Assembly: GCA_037969115.1 (NCBI GenBank)
Contig: JBBKWQ010000113.1
Span: 1 to 23,449, forward strand
DNA from: JBBKWQ01 sp037969115
GTDB taxonomy: Bacteria > Actinomycetota > Acidimicrobiia > Acidimicrobiales > Ilumatobacteraceae
DNA: 23,449 bases
Reading direction: 5' to 3'
Part shown: one piece after another, positions 7,268-14,866 of the stretch
How positions within the stretch are numbered: the first letter of the stretch is position 1
Layout of the letters: the number at the start of each line of letters is the position of its first letter
Translations under genes and position numbers: made by a program
The notes under the pieces: generated by a model
Databases searched by the model: none
The model's input: the letters and a program-made list of their open reading frames with translations, nothing else
Told to the model about the DNA's origin: nothing

Positions 7268-8490
7268 CAGTGTTCCTCGATCTGACTCATTGGCGCCGAA
7301 CCGTCAGTCGGTTGCAGCGTGGGGGTCGGCCATCCAGTCGGCGCCGCGTCCCCTGTGTCACTGCCAGTTTCATCGACCGGTGTTGACGCGTTCTTGACTG
7401 AAAAGTCGACGCCGAACTTCTCGGGGTCGAGTTCGATCACGGCCCGTTCCAGTTCTTCGAGCCGGTCGAGCTGGACAGCAGTGTTGACGTCCATCGTGGC
7501 GTCGGCCAGCTGGCTCTCGACTTCGGTGACGCGCACCGCGATGACGTCGGTCCGCTCACTCACGGTCTTCTCGAGGCGCTCCATCTCGATTCGGACGAGC
7601 ATCGCCTCACCGATGGCGGTCGACATTTTCTCTTTGAGCTCGTCGATCGCTTCGGAGTCGAACCCCTTGGTTGCCTCCTCGACCGTGGCGAGTTCGGCCG
7701 ACAGTTCGTCGAAGCGCTGATCTTGAGCCGCGAGCCGGTCGTTCAGCACCGCGATGGTGTCATCGAGGCCGGCGGTGACCTTGCCGACGTGTGCATCGAT
7801 GTTCGCGATGCGCTGGCCGTTCTCTTCCTTCATCCGCGTCTCGGTGGCGAGGAGTCGCTGATTGAGGCGGTCCTCACTCTCCGCGAGGCGGGCGGAGGTG
7901 GACTGGCTGATGTCGGACTGCGACTTACGGACCAACGACTCGTTCTCTTCGACGCGCTGCACGATGGCCTCGACGCGACCGATCACATCGGTGCGCAGCT
8001 CGTTGGTGACCGAGTCGAGTTTGGTCTCGGTGGCCTCGGTACTCGATGTGAAGTAGGCGACCATTCGGGCGGCCTGTTCGTCGAACTTGCGGAGGTTGGT
8101 GTCGAGCGCCTCGACACGACGGGCGAGATCATCGCTCTCGTCACGCAAGGTGGCGACAACCGGTCGAACGGCACCTGTAGCGAGACCTTCGATCCCGCTC
8201 TGTACGTCGTCGATACGGCGAGCGCTTCGTGCCTCGCTCTCGGCGGCGCGAGCTTCGATCTGCTCGGTCAGCTGGTTGTGTGATTGCTCAGCCTGCGCAT
8301 GGGACTGCTCGACAGCGGTCGCCAAAGCGACCAGCTGCTCGTTGAACGCCGCACGCATGGCTTCGCGCTCCTGCGTCGATGCCTGGCGGAGCTTGTCCAC
8401 TTCGGCGACGACCGCGCCGGCGTGACGTTCCAACTCGGCCTGGACGGCCGCGATGAGACTCGCGCGCATTTCCTCGATTTCGGATGTCAT
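7267..8490 (-). CDS. Long coiled-coil protein, first gene of the pilB operon
   Basis: A 407-residue soluble protein that is nearly all charged heptad-like helix (residues about 1-345), rich in Glu, Ala, Arg, Gln, Asp and Leu, without transmembrane segments or a signal peptide. The pattern of short repeats (RVEALDTNLRKFDEQ, RVEENESLVRKSQ, RMKEENGQRI) is typical of rod-like coiled coils such as apolipoprotein-like or tropomyosin-like bacterial proteins. The last 50 residues are Pro/Thr/Asp-rich and probably disordered. No enzyme motif is visible. ATG 8490 is chosen over a longer frame to 8631; GAAGG lies just upstream and GGGAGG a little further. The stop overlaps the pilB start by one base, so the protein is made in step with PilB and is a candidate scaffold or regulator of the extension motor. 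That role is inference. Confidence 0.8.
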   Translation of the reverse strand: MTSEIEEMRASLIAAVQAELERHAGAVVAEVDKLRQASTQEREAMRAAFNEQLVALATAVEQSHAQAEQSHNQLTEQIEARAAESEARSARRIDDVQSGIEGLATGAVRPVVATLRDESDDLARRVEALDTNLRKFDEQAARMVAYFTSSTEATETKLDSVTNELRTDVIGRVEAIVQRVEENESLVRKSQSDISQSTSARLAESEDRLNQRLLATETRMKEENGQRIANIDAHVGKVTAGLDDTIAVLNDRLAAQDQRFDELSAELATVEEATKGFDSEAIDELKEKMSTAIGEAMLVRIEMERLEKTVSERTDVIAVRVTEVESQLADATMDVNTAVQLDRLEELERAVIELDPEKFGVDFSVKNASTPVDETGSDTGDAAPTGWPTPTLQPTDGSAPMSQIEEH

Positions 8491-8929
8491 AACCTTCGCG
8501 GGTCCTCCCGAACGTCGGACCGCCACGGGGTCGTGGCGGCGATCCCCTAACTGAATCGCAGTGGATCTATCGGCGGCCGTCGAACGAACTTGAGGATGTG
8601 CAGAATCTTGTGCGACGGAATTGCCACGCAACCTCAGCGGCCCTCGAGATCTCGGTCGTTACCAGCGCTAGATCGAGCGCGTTTCGTACCTCATATATAT
8701 CGAGACACCACATTGTTCGGCCCGAACTCGGACCCATCGCCGCAATGCTTCGATCGTTCTTTTCGTTGTTCCTCGTCAATCCGGTATGAGTCCGCGCCCA
8801 CCTCTGGTGCCGGAAACCCGGCAGTTCGAACTACACGCGGGTAGTTAGCAATGTGTTCGTATTCACTCAAGATACTCCACGCGAGGCCCGATAGATCGAC
8901 GAGTCACTCTTGCTCGAAGGGATCCGAGA
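8491..8929. promoter_or_regulatory. Divergent intergenic region between the pil operon and the cvn operon
   Basis: This 439-bp stretch has no convincing gene: the short open frames are Arg/Ser-rich and lack ribosome binding sites. It should hold promoters for both the minus-strand pil operon and the plus-strand cvnABCD operon. Visible signals are a perfect hairpin near the pil start (8520-8539) and the only clearly AT-rich spot (around 8690-8701, TCATATATATCG), which could supply a -10 element. No complete -35/-10 pair can be assigned with confidence. Confidence 0.5.
8520..8539 (-). promoter_or_regulatory. Perfect hairpin in the leader of the pil operon
   Basis: CCGCCACG (8520-8527) pairs perfectly with CGTGGCGG (8532-8539) around a 4-nt loop. 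It lies about 30 nt before the start of the coiled-coil gene, so it would be in the 5' leader of the pilB operon mRNA if transcription starts upstream. It may be an RNA stability or attenuation element, or a protein-binding palindrome. Confidence 0.4.
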
Positions 8930-11581
8930 ATGCGCCGCCTATCACTCGCAACCAAGCTTTTCGTTGCCGCGTTGCCATTGGTGATGGCGGTCGGGCTCTT
9001 GATTGCGCTCTCCGTGGGCAACGACCTCGACAACATCTCCGAGGCCGAGCGCGGTGCCACGCTCGGTTCGGTCTGGCAACCACTGGTCACCGCGATCAAC
9101 TCGGTCGAGAACGAACTGCTCTCCAGCACCATCGGGACGGACGAACTCGATCCGGCACGACAGGCGACCGACCAGTCGTTGACCGACCTCCAGACGTCGA
9201 TCGAACAGATCGAGGGTTCGGACGCGATGCAGCTGCGCATCGGAGCGATCCGGACCGAGCTCGGTGCCGCTCGCCTGCAGGTCGACGGCGTTGCCGTCGG
9301 CCAGCCACTCGATTCGCCGACCTTGTTCGCCCAGGCCGAGCGCGAACTCATCGGAATCGGCGGTCTCCTGCCCGCCGAAGCCGGCGACCCCGAACTCGGC
9401 CGGAGGCTGCTTGCCGTGTCCGCTCTCGCCACCGCAGAGCAGGCGTCGAATCAACTCGTCGCGAACACCGAGCTCTGGGGTTCGAGCCGTTCACGGCAGC
9501 GGCTCCTGGAAGCGCAGCTGCTCGGCGCGACGATCAACGATTCACTCGAGGAGTTCTCCGCGATCGCTCCCGACCAGTGGCAGGACACGTTCCGCGAGCA
9601 ACGCTTCTCTCGTCGGATCAAAGAACAGCTTCGCGAACTCGACCAGCTGGTCGTCGACAGCGACACCCTGATCTCGCTCGACTTCGATGCCACCGAGATG
9701 AACGCGACGATCGCCGACATCGGCGCATTCCGAGACGAACTGGCCGACCAGATCGTCACCGATGCGCAGCAGTCCGCAGCGTCGATCCGCAATGAGGTCC
9801 TGGTCCGGTCGACGATCGCATTTGCTGCGGTGATCGCCGCGATCGGTCTGGCGGCACTGCTGGCCCGATCGATCACCAGGCGCGTTCGCGCCGTCGCCGA
9901 CAACGCCCACCTCGTTGCAACGACTCAACTCCCGGCCCTGGTGGAAGCGCTTCGGGACCCACGAGCTCAGGGTGCGCTGCCGGAGATTCTCCCCATCTTC
10001 GATCCCGGGCATGATGAGATCGGCGAACTCGCGGCCGCGTTCAACCAGGTTCAGGCAACGTTGATCGACGTGGCGAACCAGCAGGTCGAAGTGCTTCGCC
10101 GCGGCGTCTCCGACATCTTCGTGACGATGGCACGACGCAACCGGTCTCTCATCGACCGGCAGTTGTCGTTGCTCGACAAGTTCGAGTCCGATGTCGACGA
10201 TCACACCGTGCTGGGGAACTACTACCAACTCGACCATCTCGCCACTCGAATGCGGCGCAACTCCGAATCTCTGCTCGTGCTGGCCAACGCCGAGGCGAGG
10301 CGCCGTCGAGTGGGCGCGACCGATATCGACGACGTCGTTCGTGCGTCGATCGGTGAGGTCGAGGACTACCGCCGAATCGATGTGAGCGAGCTCGAGACAC
10401 TGCGAGTTCGCGGCAGCGTCGTCGCCGACGTCTCGCACCTACTCGCCGAACTGCTCGACAACGCCACGTCGTTCTCGCCGCCCGAGTCGAAGGTGATCAT
10501 CGGGGGCCGCCACTCGGGCGAGGCAAGCGCCTACTACCGGATTCGAATTCGTGACAGTGGTGTCGGTATTGCCGCTGCTCGCCTGAGTGAGCTCAACGAT
10601 CTGTTGGAGAACCCGCCTGTCGTCGGTCTCTCGGTCGAGCCGACCCTGGGAATGTCGGTGGTGTCGCTGCTCGCCAACAAACACGGCATCGCGGTCAAGT
10701 TGATCCCGGGCAACCCCGGGCTGACGGTCGATGTGATGCTGCCGGAAGCGATTTGCGAGAGCCTTCCCGCGACCGTCTCGAACGCCCCGAGTTCGCCGGC
10801 GCCCCCCGTCGATCGCAGGGTCAGTGGCCCGATCGATCGCCGCCGTCATGTCGACGAGGAAGATCGCCGTGTTCGCGCCGATGCGGGCCATTCCGTTCCC
10901 GACGTCGTCGAGCCGGCGCACATTCCGAAGCCGATGCGGGCTCCGGAGCACGCACCTGCGTTCCAGGTCGATCAGCCGCCTGCGTTCGAGACGCACCCGG
11001 CAGCCAGCGCGCCCGCTGCGACCGAACCCACCGACCTGTTCCCTCCGCCCGCGCCGACGCCGTCCGGAGAGTTCGATCGCCTGCCGGCTCCTCCGCGATT
11101 CGGCACCACCGCAACCCGTCCGGTCACCCCCGACGACGCACTCCCGGTTCCTCCGGTTCGCGAACCGGCGGCGCCGGCAACCGCCACCAACTCGACCGGA
11201 TTGCCCGTCAGGACTCGCGGCATCGGCCCCCAGGACGGCCCCGACCGCCTGGCTGGGAGCACCACCTCAAACGCCGGCGCACCCAGTGCGCTCCAAGCGG
11301 CGCTGGCAGCATTCGACGCGGGCACGTCCAGTGGACACGCGGCCTCACAGACCGACCCACCGGCTTCGCTGCCCGTTCGCCAACGCTCTGACGCCGTCGA
11401 CGACTACGCCGACGAGGCCCCGACGTCGCGCGCCCCCCTCGATCCGAACGCGCTTCGCCAACGACTGCGGTCGTTCCAATCCGAGTTCCGGACTGGAAGC
11501 GACGCATCGAACACCACCCCTGAAACCGCCACAACCGGACGTTCTGGCCCCGGCCACGATGACCTCGGAGGAGAACGCTGA
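8930..11581 (+). CDS. cvnA: Conservon sensor: membrane histidine-kinase-like ATPase with HAMP domain (CvnA-type)
   Basis: This 883-residue membrane sensor starts with a transmembrane helix (about 8-29), a largely helical extracytoplasmic domain (about 30-290) and a second helix (about 294-313). A HAMP linker follows (to about 385), then a dimerisation segment with YYQLDHLATRMRRN (His436), and a GHKL ATPase domain with N box ELLDNATSFSPP (507-518), G1 box DSGVGI (542-547) and a G2-like LGMSVVSLLANKHG segment (573-586). Residues about 610-883 form a Pro/Ala/Arg-rich disordered tail. This is the architecture of Streptomyces CvnA-type proteins, which act with roadblock, DUF742 and GTPase partners, exactly the next three genes. 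ATG 8930 has AAGGGA about 8 nt upstream. The stop overlaps the next ATG by one base (TGATG). The external domain may be nitrate-sensor-like, but no ligand can be named. Confidence 0.88.
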   Translation: MRRLSLATKLFVAALPLVMAVGLLIALSVGNDLDNISEAERGATLGSVWQPLVTAINSVENELLSSTIGTDELDPARQATDQSLTDLQTSIEQIEGSDAMQLRIGAIRTELGAARLQVDGVAVGQPLDSPTLFAQAERELIGIGGLLPAEAGDPELGRRLLAVSALATAEQASNQLVANTELWGSSRSRQRLLEAQLLGATINDSLEEFSAIAPDQWQDTFREQRFSRRIKEQLRELDQLVVDSDTLISLDFDATEMNATIADIGAFRDELADQIVTDAQQSAASIRNEVLVRSTIAFAAVIAAIGLAALLARSITRRVRAVADNAHLVATTQLPALVEALRDPRAQGALPEILPIFDPGHDEIGELAAAFNQVQATLIDVANQQVEVLRRGVSDIFVTMARRNRSLIDRQLSLLDKFESDVDDHTVLGNYYQLDHLATRMRRNSESLLVLANAEARRRRVGATDIDDVVRASIGEVEDYRRIDVSELETLRVRGSVVADVSHLLAELLDNATSFSPPESKVIIGGRHSGEASAYYRIRIRDSGVGIAAARLSELNDLLENPPVVGLSVEPTLGMSVVSLLANKHGIAVKLIPGNPGLTVDVMLPEAICESLPATVSNAPSSPAPPVDRRVSGPIDRRRHVDEEDRRVRADAGHSVPDVVEPAHIPKPMRAPEHAPAFQVDQPPAFETHPAASAPAATEPTDLFPPPAPTPSGEFDRLPAPPRFGTTATRPVTPDDALPVPPVREPAAPATATNSTGLPVRTRGIGPQDGPDRLAGSTTSNAGAPSALQAALAAFDAGTSSGHAASQTDPPASLPVRQRSDAVDDYADEAPTSRAPLDPNALRQRLRSFQSEFRTGSDASNTTPETATTGRSGPGHDDLGGER

Positions 11582-12000
11582 TGAATGCTGCTGCTGACAA
11601 CCTGAACTGGCTCGTTGCCCGGTTCGTCGAGCAGGTCACGGCCGTTCGACAAGCCGTCGTGGTGTCCTCAGATGGCCTCCCACTTGCGGTCTCCGCCGCT
11701 GTCGATCGGGAAAGCGCCGAACGACTCGCCGCCGTTGCCTCCGGGATGATCGGGCTTGCATACGGATCGGCGGGCCGGTTCGGTGCCGGTGCCGTGTCGA
11801 ACGTGATCGTGGAGATGGAGAACGGCTGGATGTTCGTCACCGGTATTCGCGACGGCTCACTGATGTGCGTCGTGACAGCGAAGGATGCCGACATCGGCAC
11901 GATCGGTTACGAGATCGCGGTGTTCGCCGACCGTGCCGGCGACGTGCTGACCCCAGCACTTCGCGAGGAGCTGAAGTCCTTGATGTTGTCGAGGGGCTGA
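11581..12000 (+). CDS. cvnB: Roadblock/LC7-domain protein (CvnB-type)
   Basis: This 139-residue protein is a single roadblock/LC7 domain, the fold of MglB-type regulators of small GTPases. Recognisable features are the opening helix LNWLVARFVEQV, the strand AVVVSSDGLPLAVS (25-38), the helix with ESAERLAAVASGMIGLA (44-60) and the strand pair around GWMFVTGIRDGSLMCVVT. In characterised conservons, CvnB binds the sensor ATPase and the GTPase. It is preceded by GGAGGAGAA and overlaps the cvnA stop by one base. The cvnC start lies one nucleotide after its stop, so all three genes form one translationally linked operon. Confidence 0.92.
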   Translation: MNAAADNLNWLVARFVEQVTAVRQAVVVSSDGLPLAVSAAVDRESAERLAAVASGMIGLAYGSAGRFGAGAVSNVIVEMENGWMFVTGIRDGSLMCVVTAKDADIGTIGYEIAVFADRAGDVLTPALREELKSLMLSRG

Positions 12001-12001
12001 C

Positions 12002-12376
12002 ATGGTCGATGACGAACCAGAGATCCTCGAGGACAACCCGGATGCGACCGGCCGCCTGATTCGCCCCTACGCGATCACAGGCGGCCGTACCGATGTCAAC
12101 AAGGTCGTCCAGCTCGAGACCACGATTCAGGCCACACCCAGCAGGACGATCGACCCCGGTCGGTACCGCTGGGAGGCAGCTCAGTTGATCGAACTCGTCG
12201 TGACGCCGATGGCGCTCATCGAGGTGTCCGCTCGGCTCGGCGTACCCATTGGCGTCACGAAGGTGCTCGTCGCCGACTTGTTAGAAGACGGAGTGGTGAT
12301 GACCCACGTTCCCACGATGAAGAAATCCTTTACCAGCTTGCTCGAGGAGGTGCTCGACGGTGTCCGCAATCTCTGA
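12002..12376 (+). CDS. cvnC: DUF742 protein (CvnC-type)
   Basis: This 124-residue protein is a DUF742 member: an N-terminal RLIRPYAITGGRT motif (18-30) followed by a compact winged-helix-like region with PMALIEVSARLGVPIGVTKV and VLVADLLEDGVV (about 69-99). DUF742 proteins are the third component of conservons. Their biochemical role is unclear, but the helical part resembles a DNA-binding fold and may be used for protein contacts. The start is one base past the cvnB stop, with GAGGGG upstream. The 3' end overlaps the GTPase gene by 17 nt. Confidence 0.92.
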   Translation: MVDDEPEILEDNPDATGRLIRPYAITGGRTDVNKVVQLETTIQATPSRTIDPGRYRWEAAQLIELVVTPMALIEVSARLGVPIGVTKVLVADLLEDGVVMTHVPTMKKSFTSLLEEVLDGVRNL

Positions 12377-12962
12377 TCCCCATCCCGAGCCACGCGGAAA
12401 GATTCCAGTCAAGATCGTCGTGGCAGGCGGCTTCGGCGTCGGTAAGAGCACATTCGTGGGCTCGATCTCCGAGATCGAACCACTGCGTTCGGAAGCAACG
12501 ATGACATCGGCGTCGTCCGAGGTCGACGACCTCCAACACACCGCGACCAAGACGACGACCACGGTTGCGATGGACTTCGGCCGAGTCAGCCTGACCGACG
12601 ACATCGTGCTGTACCTGTTCGGTACTCCCGGCCAGGAACGTTTCCACTTCATGTGGAACGAGCTCAGCCGTGGCGCCATCGGCGCGGTCGTGCTGGCCGA
12701 TTCGCGCCGGCTGTCCGACTGCTTCGTCGCCGTCGACTACTTCGAGGCGCGCAACCTGCCGTTCATCGTGGCGATCAATCCATTCGACGGAAGACGAACT
12801 CATTCGCTCGAAGCCATTCGCGATGCTGTGCAGCTCGACGAGTCGGTTCCGATGTTGTACTGCGACGCGCGGCATCGCGGCGACGTGAAGAACGCGCTCG
12901 TCGCCGTCGTACAGGAAGCGCTGCTCCGGGAGCAATCGAAGGCGTCGGTGCAACTGGCCTAG
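12360..12962 (+). CDS. cvnD: Small Ras-like GTPase of the conservon (CvnD-type)
   Basis: This 200-residue GTPase is of the MglA/CvnD type. G1 is GGFGVGKS (23-30); the switch I region is long and Thr-rich (TATKTTTTVAMDFG, 61-74); G3 is FGTPGQERF (87-95), where the DxxG Asp is replaced by Gly as is usual in this family; G4 is INPFD (139-143). It is the expected effector output of CvnA/B/C. Translation starts at GTG 12360 inside the end of cvnC, with GAGGAGG about 10 nt upstream. The stop at 12960-12962 ends the operon; only a weak CGTCG/CGACG hairpin is seen downstream. Confidence 0.92.
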   Translation: MSAISDPHPEPRGKIPVKIVVAGGFGVGKSTFVGSISEIEPLRSEATMTSASSEVDDLQHTATKTTTTVAMDFGRVSLTDDIVLYLFGTPGQERFHFMWNELSRGAIGAVVLADSRRLSDCFVAVDYFEARNLPFIVAINPFDGRRTHSLEAIRDAVQLDESVPMLYCDARHRGDVKNALVAVVQEALLREQSKASVQLA

Positions 12963-13001
12963 CTCGGGCCGAAGCGTGACACGTGGTCGTCGAGCGACGA
13001 G

Positions 13002-13007
13002 TACGGT
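13002..13007 (+). promoter_or_regulatory. Possible -10 element giving a leaderless start for the exonuclease gene
   Basis: TACGGT lies 7 nt before GTG 13015 and fits the TANNNT pattern placed so that transcription would begin at or next to the start codon. No Shine-Dalgarno sequence is visible before this GTG, which agrees with a leaderless transcript. The -35 region is not clear. Confidence 0.35.
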
Positions 13008-13014
13008 CGCGACG

Positions 13015-13899
13015 GTGAAGGTACATCTGGTCGACGGCACGTACGAACTCTTTCGTCAGCACTTCGGCAACGCGAACCGTCGCCGAGACGACGGGCGTGA
13101 TCCGGGACCGAACGACGCGACGATCGGCGTGTTGACGTCGACGCTGCAACTGTTCGAAGAAGGGGCCACGCACGTCGGCGTGGCGAGCGATCACGTGATC
13201 GAGAGCTTTCGCAACGACCTGTGGGACGGCTACAAGACCAGCGAGGGAATGTTGCCCGAACTGCTCCAGCAGATCCCCCTCATGGAGGACGCACTCGTCG
13301 CCATGGGTGTCACGACGTGGCCGATGGTGGAGTGGGAGGCCGACGACGCACTGGGCGCGGCAGCTGCGGTGGCAGCCGCCGATGACCGGGTCGAACAGGT
13401 ACTGATCATCACTCCCGACAAAGATCTCGGCCAGTGCGTGTCGGGCACACGCGTGGTCCAGTACGACCGTCGCAAACGCGAGGTCATCGACGAAGACGGG
13501 GTCATCGCGAAGTTCGGCGTGGGACCCGCGTCGATTCCCGACTACCTGGGGCTGGTCGGTGACACCGCCGACGGTTTCCCGGGACTCCCCGGATGGGGTG
13601 CCAAGAGCGCCTCGTTGGTGCTGGCTCGGTACCGTCACCTCGAGAGCATTCCCGCTCAGGCGTCGCTGTGGGACGTCGCCGGACTGCGCGGTGCGGCCAA
13701 GCTGTCGGCCACGTTGCAGGCGCAGATGGACCATGCCCTGCTGTTTCGCACGATCGCCACGGTCGACCGCGAAGTGCCGGTCGGCACCGTCGACGCCTGG
13801 CGCTGGGTCGGGCCCACCGCTGCGTTCGACGAGATCGCTGCGAATCTCGGAGCGCCGGCGTTGGCGCGCCGAGCCGCCGAGCTCACGCCGACGCGATAG
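13015..13899 (+). CDS. 5'-3' exonuclease (FEN/PolA-N-like nuclease)
   Basis: This 294-residue stand-alone nuclease resembles the 5'-nuclease domain of DNA polymerase I. Conserved acidic motifs include VDGTYELFR near the N-terminus, MVEWEADDALGAA (about 104-116) and TPDKDLGQCV (about 135-144). A helix-3-turn-helix DNA-binding segment contains GDTADGFPGLPGWGAKSASLVL (in two parts, about 182-203). It would process flaps or RNA primers. The frame is open to a GTG at 12976, but members of this family usually open with VHLVDGTYELFR. The GTG at 13015 is therefore preferred, helped by a TANNNT element just upstream. It is separate from the cvn operon by function and by start signal. It lacks a polymerase domain, so it is not PolA itself. 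Confidence 0.88.
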   Translation: MKVHLVDGTYELFRQHFGNANRRRDDGRDPGPNDATIGVLTSTLQLFEEGATHVGVASDHVIESFRNDLWDGYKTSEGMLPELLQQIPLMEDALVAMGVTTWPMVEWEADDALGAAAAVAAADDRVEQVLIITPDKDLGQCVSGTRVVQYDRRKREVIDEDGVIAKFGVGPASIPDYLGLVGDTADGFPGLPGWGAKSASLVLARYRHLESIPAQASLWDVAGLRGAAKLSATLQAQMDHALLFRTIATVDREVPVGTVDAWRWVGPTAAFDEIAANLGAPALARRAAELTPTR

Positions 13900-13902
13900 T
13901 CA

Positions 13903-13920
13903 CGCCGCAATCGCGCGGCG
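13903..13920. terminator. GC-rich hairpin between the exonuclease gene and the SRP RNA gene
   Basis: CGCCGC (13903-13908) pairs with GCGGCG (13915-13920) across a 6-nt loop, just past the exonuclease stop and downstream of the convergent SRP RNA. It could end transcription from both sides. There is no T tract. Confidence 0.35.
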
Positions 13921-13972
13921 CGCCGCTCGTGCGGACGTGAACGACGTGCTCGTGCGGATGCGCCGTTCAACC

Positions 13973-14098
13973 GGGGAATGAGGTGGTGGCCAGGCGATCT
14001 GCGGCACACGAGCGATGCCGATGAAGGCTGCTCCATTCCTGGCCTGACCTGGTTCACGGGCGTCCGTTGCACAGGACCCGACCACCACCTCACTCCCC
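13973..14098 (-). ncRNA. ffs: Signal recognition particle RNA (bacterial small type, 4.5S-like)
   Basis: On the minus strand, positions 14049-14026 hold the helix 8 core of SRP RNA: GGTCAGG, an inner CCA/TGG pair, the GGAA tetraloop and then AGCAGCC, matching the E. coli and actinobacterial consensus. A long outer stem closes the molecule: 14098-14082 pairs with 13989-13973 over 17 bp with one G-U wobble. The intermediate GTGAACCAGGTCAGG and GTGTGCCGCAG segments also resemble actinobacterial SRP RNA. This RNA binds Ffh and targets nascent membrane and secreted proteins. Exact ends are estimated from the outer stem. Its location next to tadA and tRNA-Ser is a common actinobacterial neighbourhood. 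Confidence 0.92.
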
Positions 14099-14224
14099 GG
14101 GAACCTGGGGAAACACCGTATGACATTGCTGCAAACCCGGTGCGCTTCGGTGGCGTCAGGCTAGCCGTCCGGTACCCTTTTCGGCCACCCAGTCGTCGAC
14201 CACCACCGATCGGGATCAACACCT

Positions 14225-14309
14225 GGAGGGGTGCGAGAGCGGCCGAATCGGCACGCTTGGAAAGCGTGTGAAGGGCAACCTTCCGTGGGTTCGAATCCCA
14301 CCCTCTCCG
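14225..14309 (+). tRNA. tRNA-Ser (anticodon GGA)
   Basis: The acceptor stem GGAGGGG (14225-14231) pairs with CCTCTCC (14302-14308), with one G-U pair. The anticodon arm CACGC-TTGGAAA-GCGTG gives anticodon GGA, reading UCC and UCU. A long variable arm, typical of tRNA-Ser, follows. The T arm is GTGGG-TTCGAAT-CCCAC (14285-14301). The discriminator base is G and CCA is not encoded (GCT follows). Confidence 0.95.
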
Positions 14310-14365
14310 CTCATCACGGGGTTCGGCCGGTTGCGGGTTCGGAATGACCTGCAAGACTTCCGCCC

Positions 14366-14866
14366 ATGACACACGCTGCCGCTCAGCTCGACAGCTGGAT
14401 GACACGTGCGATCGAGGAGGCAACGGCCGCGATCGAACACGGCGACGTGCCCGTCGGCGCGATCGTGGTCAGGAACGGCGAGGTGATCGCCGCGCGGCAC
14501 AACGAACGAGAGCTCACCGGAGACCCCACCGCACACGCCGAAGTCTTGGCGATCCGCGATGCGTCGCGTCACATCGGCCACTGGCGACTCGACGACTGCA
14601 CGCTCGTCGTCACTTTGGAGCCATGCGCGATGTGCGCCGGAGCATTGGTCAACGCTCGGCTCGGCCATCTCGTGTACGGGGCAACCGACTCCAAGGCGGG
14701 CGCCGCCGGCAGCTGCTTCGACCTGGTCGACGACGACCGGTTGAATCACCGCGTGCCACGCACCACCGGCATCCGAGCCGACGAGTGTGGGGCGTTGCTG
14801 GTCAACTTCTTCGCGAGTAAACGACGTTCGTCAACGGCGGCGGAGACTGCCGATCAGCCGTCGTAG
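14366..14866 (+). CDS. tadA: tRNA-specific adenosine deaminase TadA
   Basis: This 166-residue zinc-dependent deaminase converts adenosine 34 to inosine in the anticodon of tRNA-Arg(ACG). The active site is complete: HAEVLAIR (zinc His and catalytic Glu, about 57-64) and EPCAMCAGAL (zinc cysteines, about 85-94). The typical DVPVGAIVV strand (27-35) and NARLGHLVYGATD segment (97-109) are present. Length is normal, with a short polar C-terminal extension (SKRRSSTAAETADQPS). The ATG at 14366 lacks a strong ribosome binding site. The last 36 nt overlap the 3' end of the convergent DUF4388 gene. It follows tRNA-Ser and the SRP RNA gene, a conserved kind of cluster. Confidence 0.94.
   Translation: MTHAAAQLDSWMTRAIEEATAAIEHGDVPVGAIVVRNGEVIAARHNERELTGDPTAHAEVLAIRDASRHIGHWRLDDCTLVVTLEPCAMCAGALVNARLGHLVYGATDSKAGAAGSCFDLVDDDRLNHRVPRTTGIRADECGALLVNFFASKRRSSTAAETADQPS

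Noticed and set aside
12976..13014. Upstream GTG start for the exonuclease
   Set aside because: The extra 13 residues are Arg/Thr-rich and not expected in the family, and there is no ribosome binding site; GTG 13015 fits better.
13656..14423. 255-residue open frame on the minus strand
   Set aside because: It runs across the SRP RNA and antisense through tRNA-Ser(GGA), and contains the GWDSNPRK-type string produced by translating a tRNA-Ser complement.
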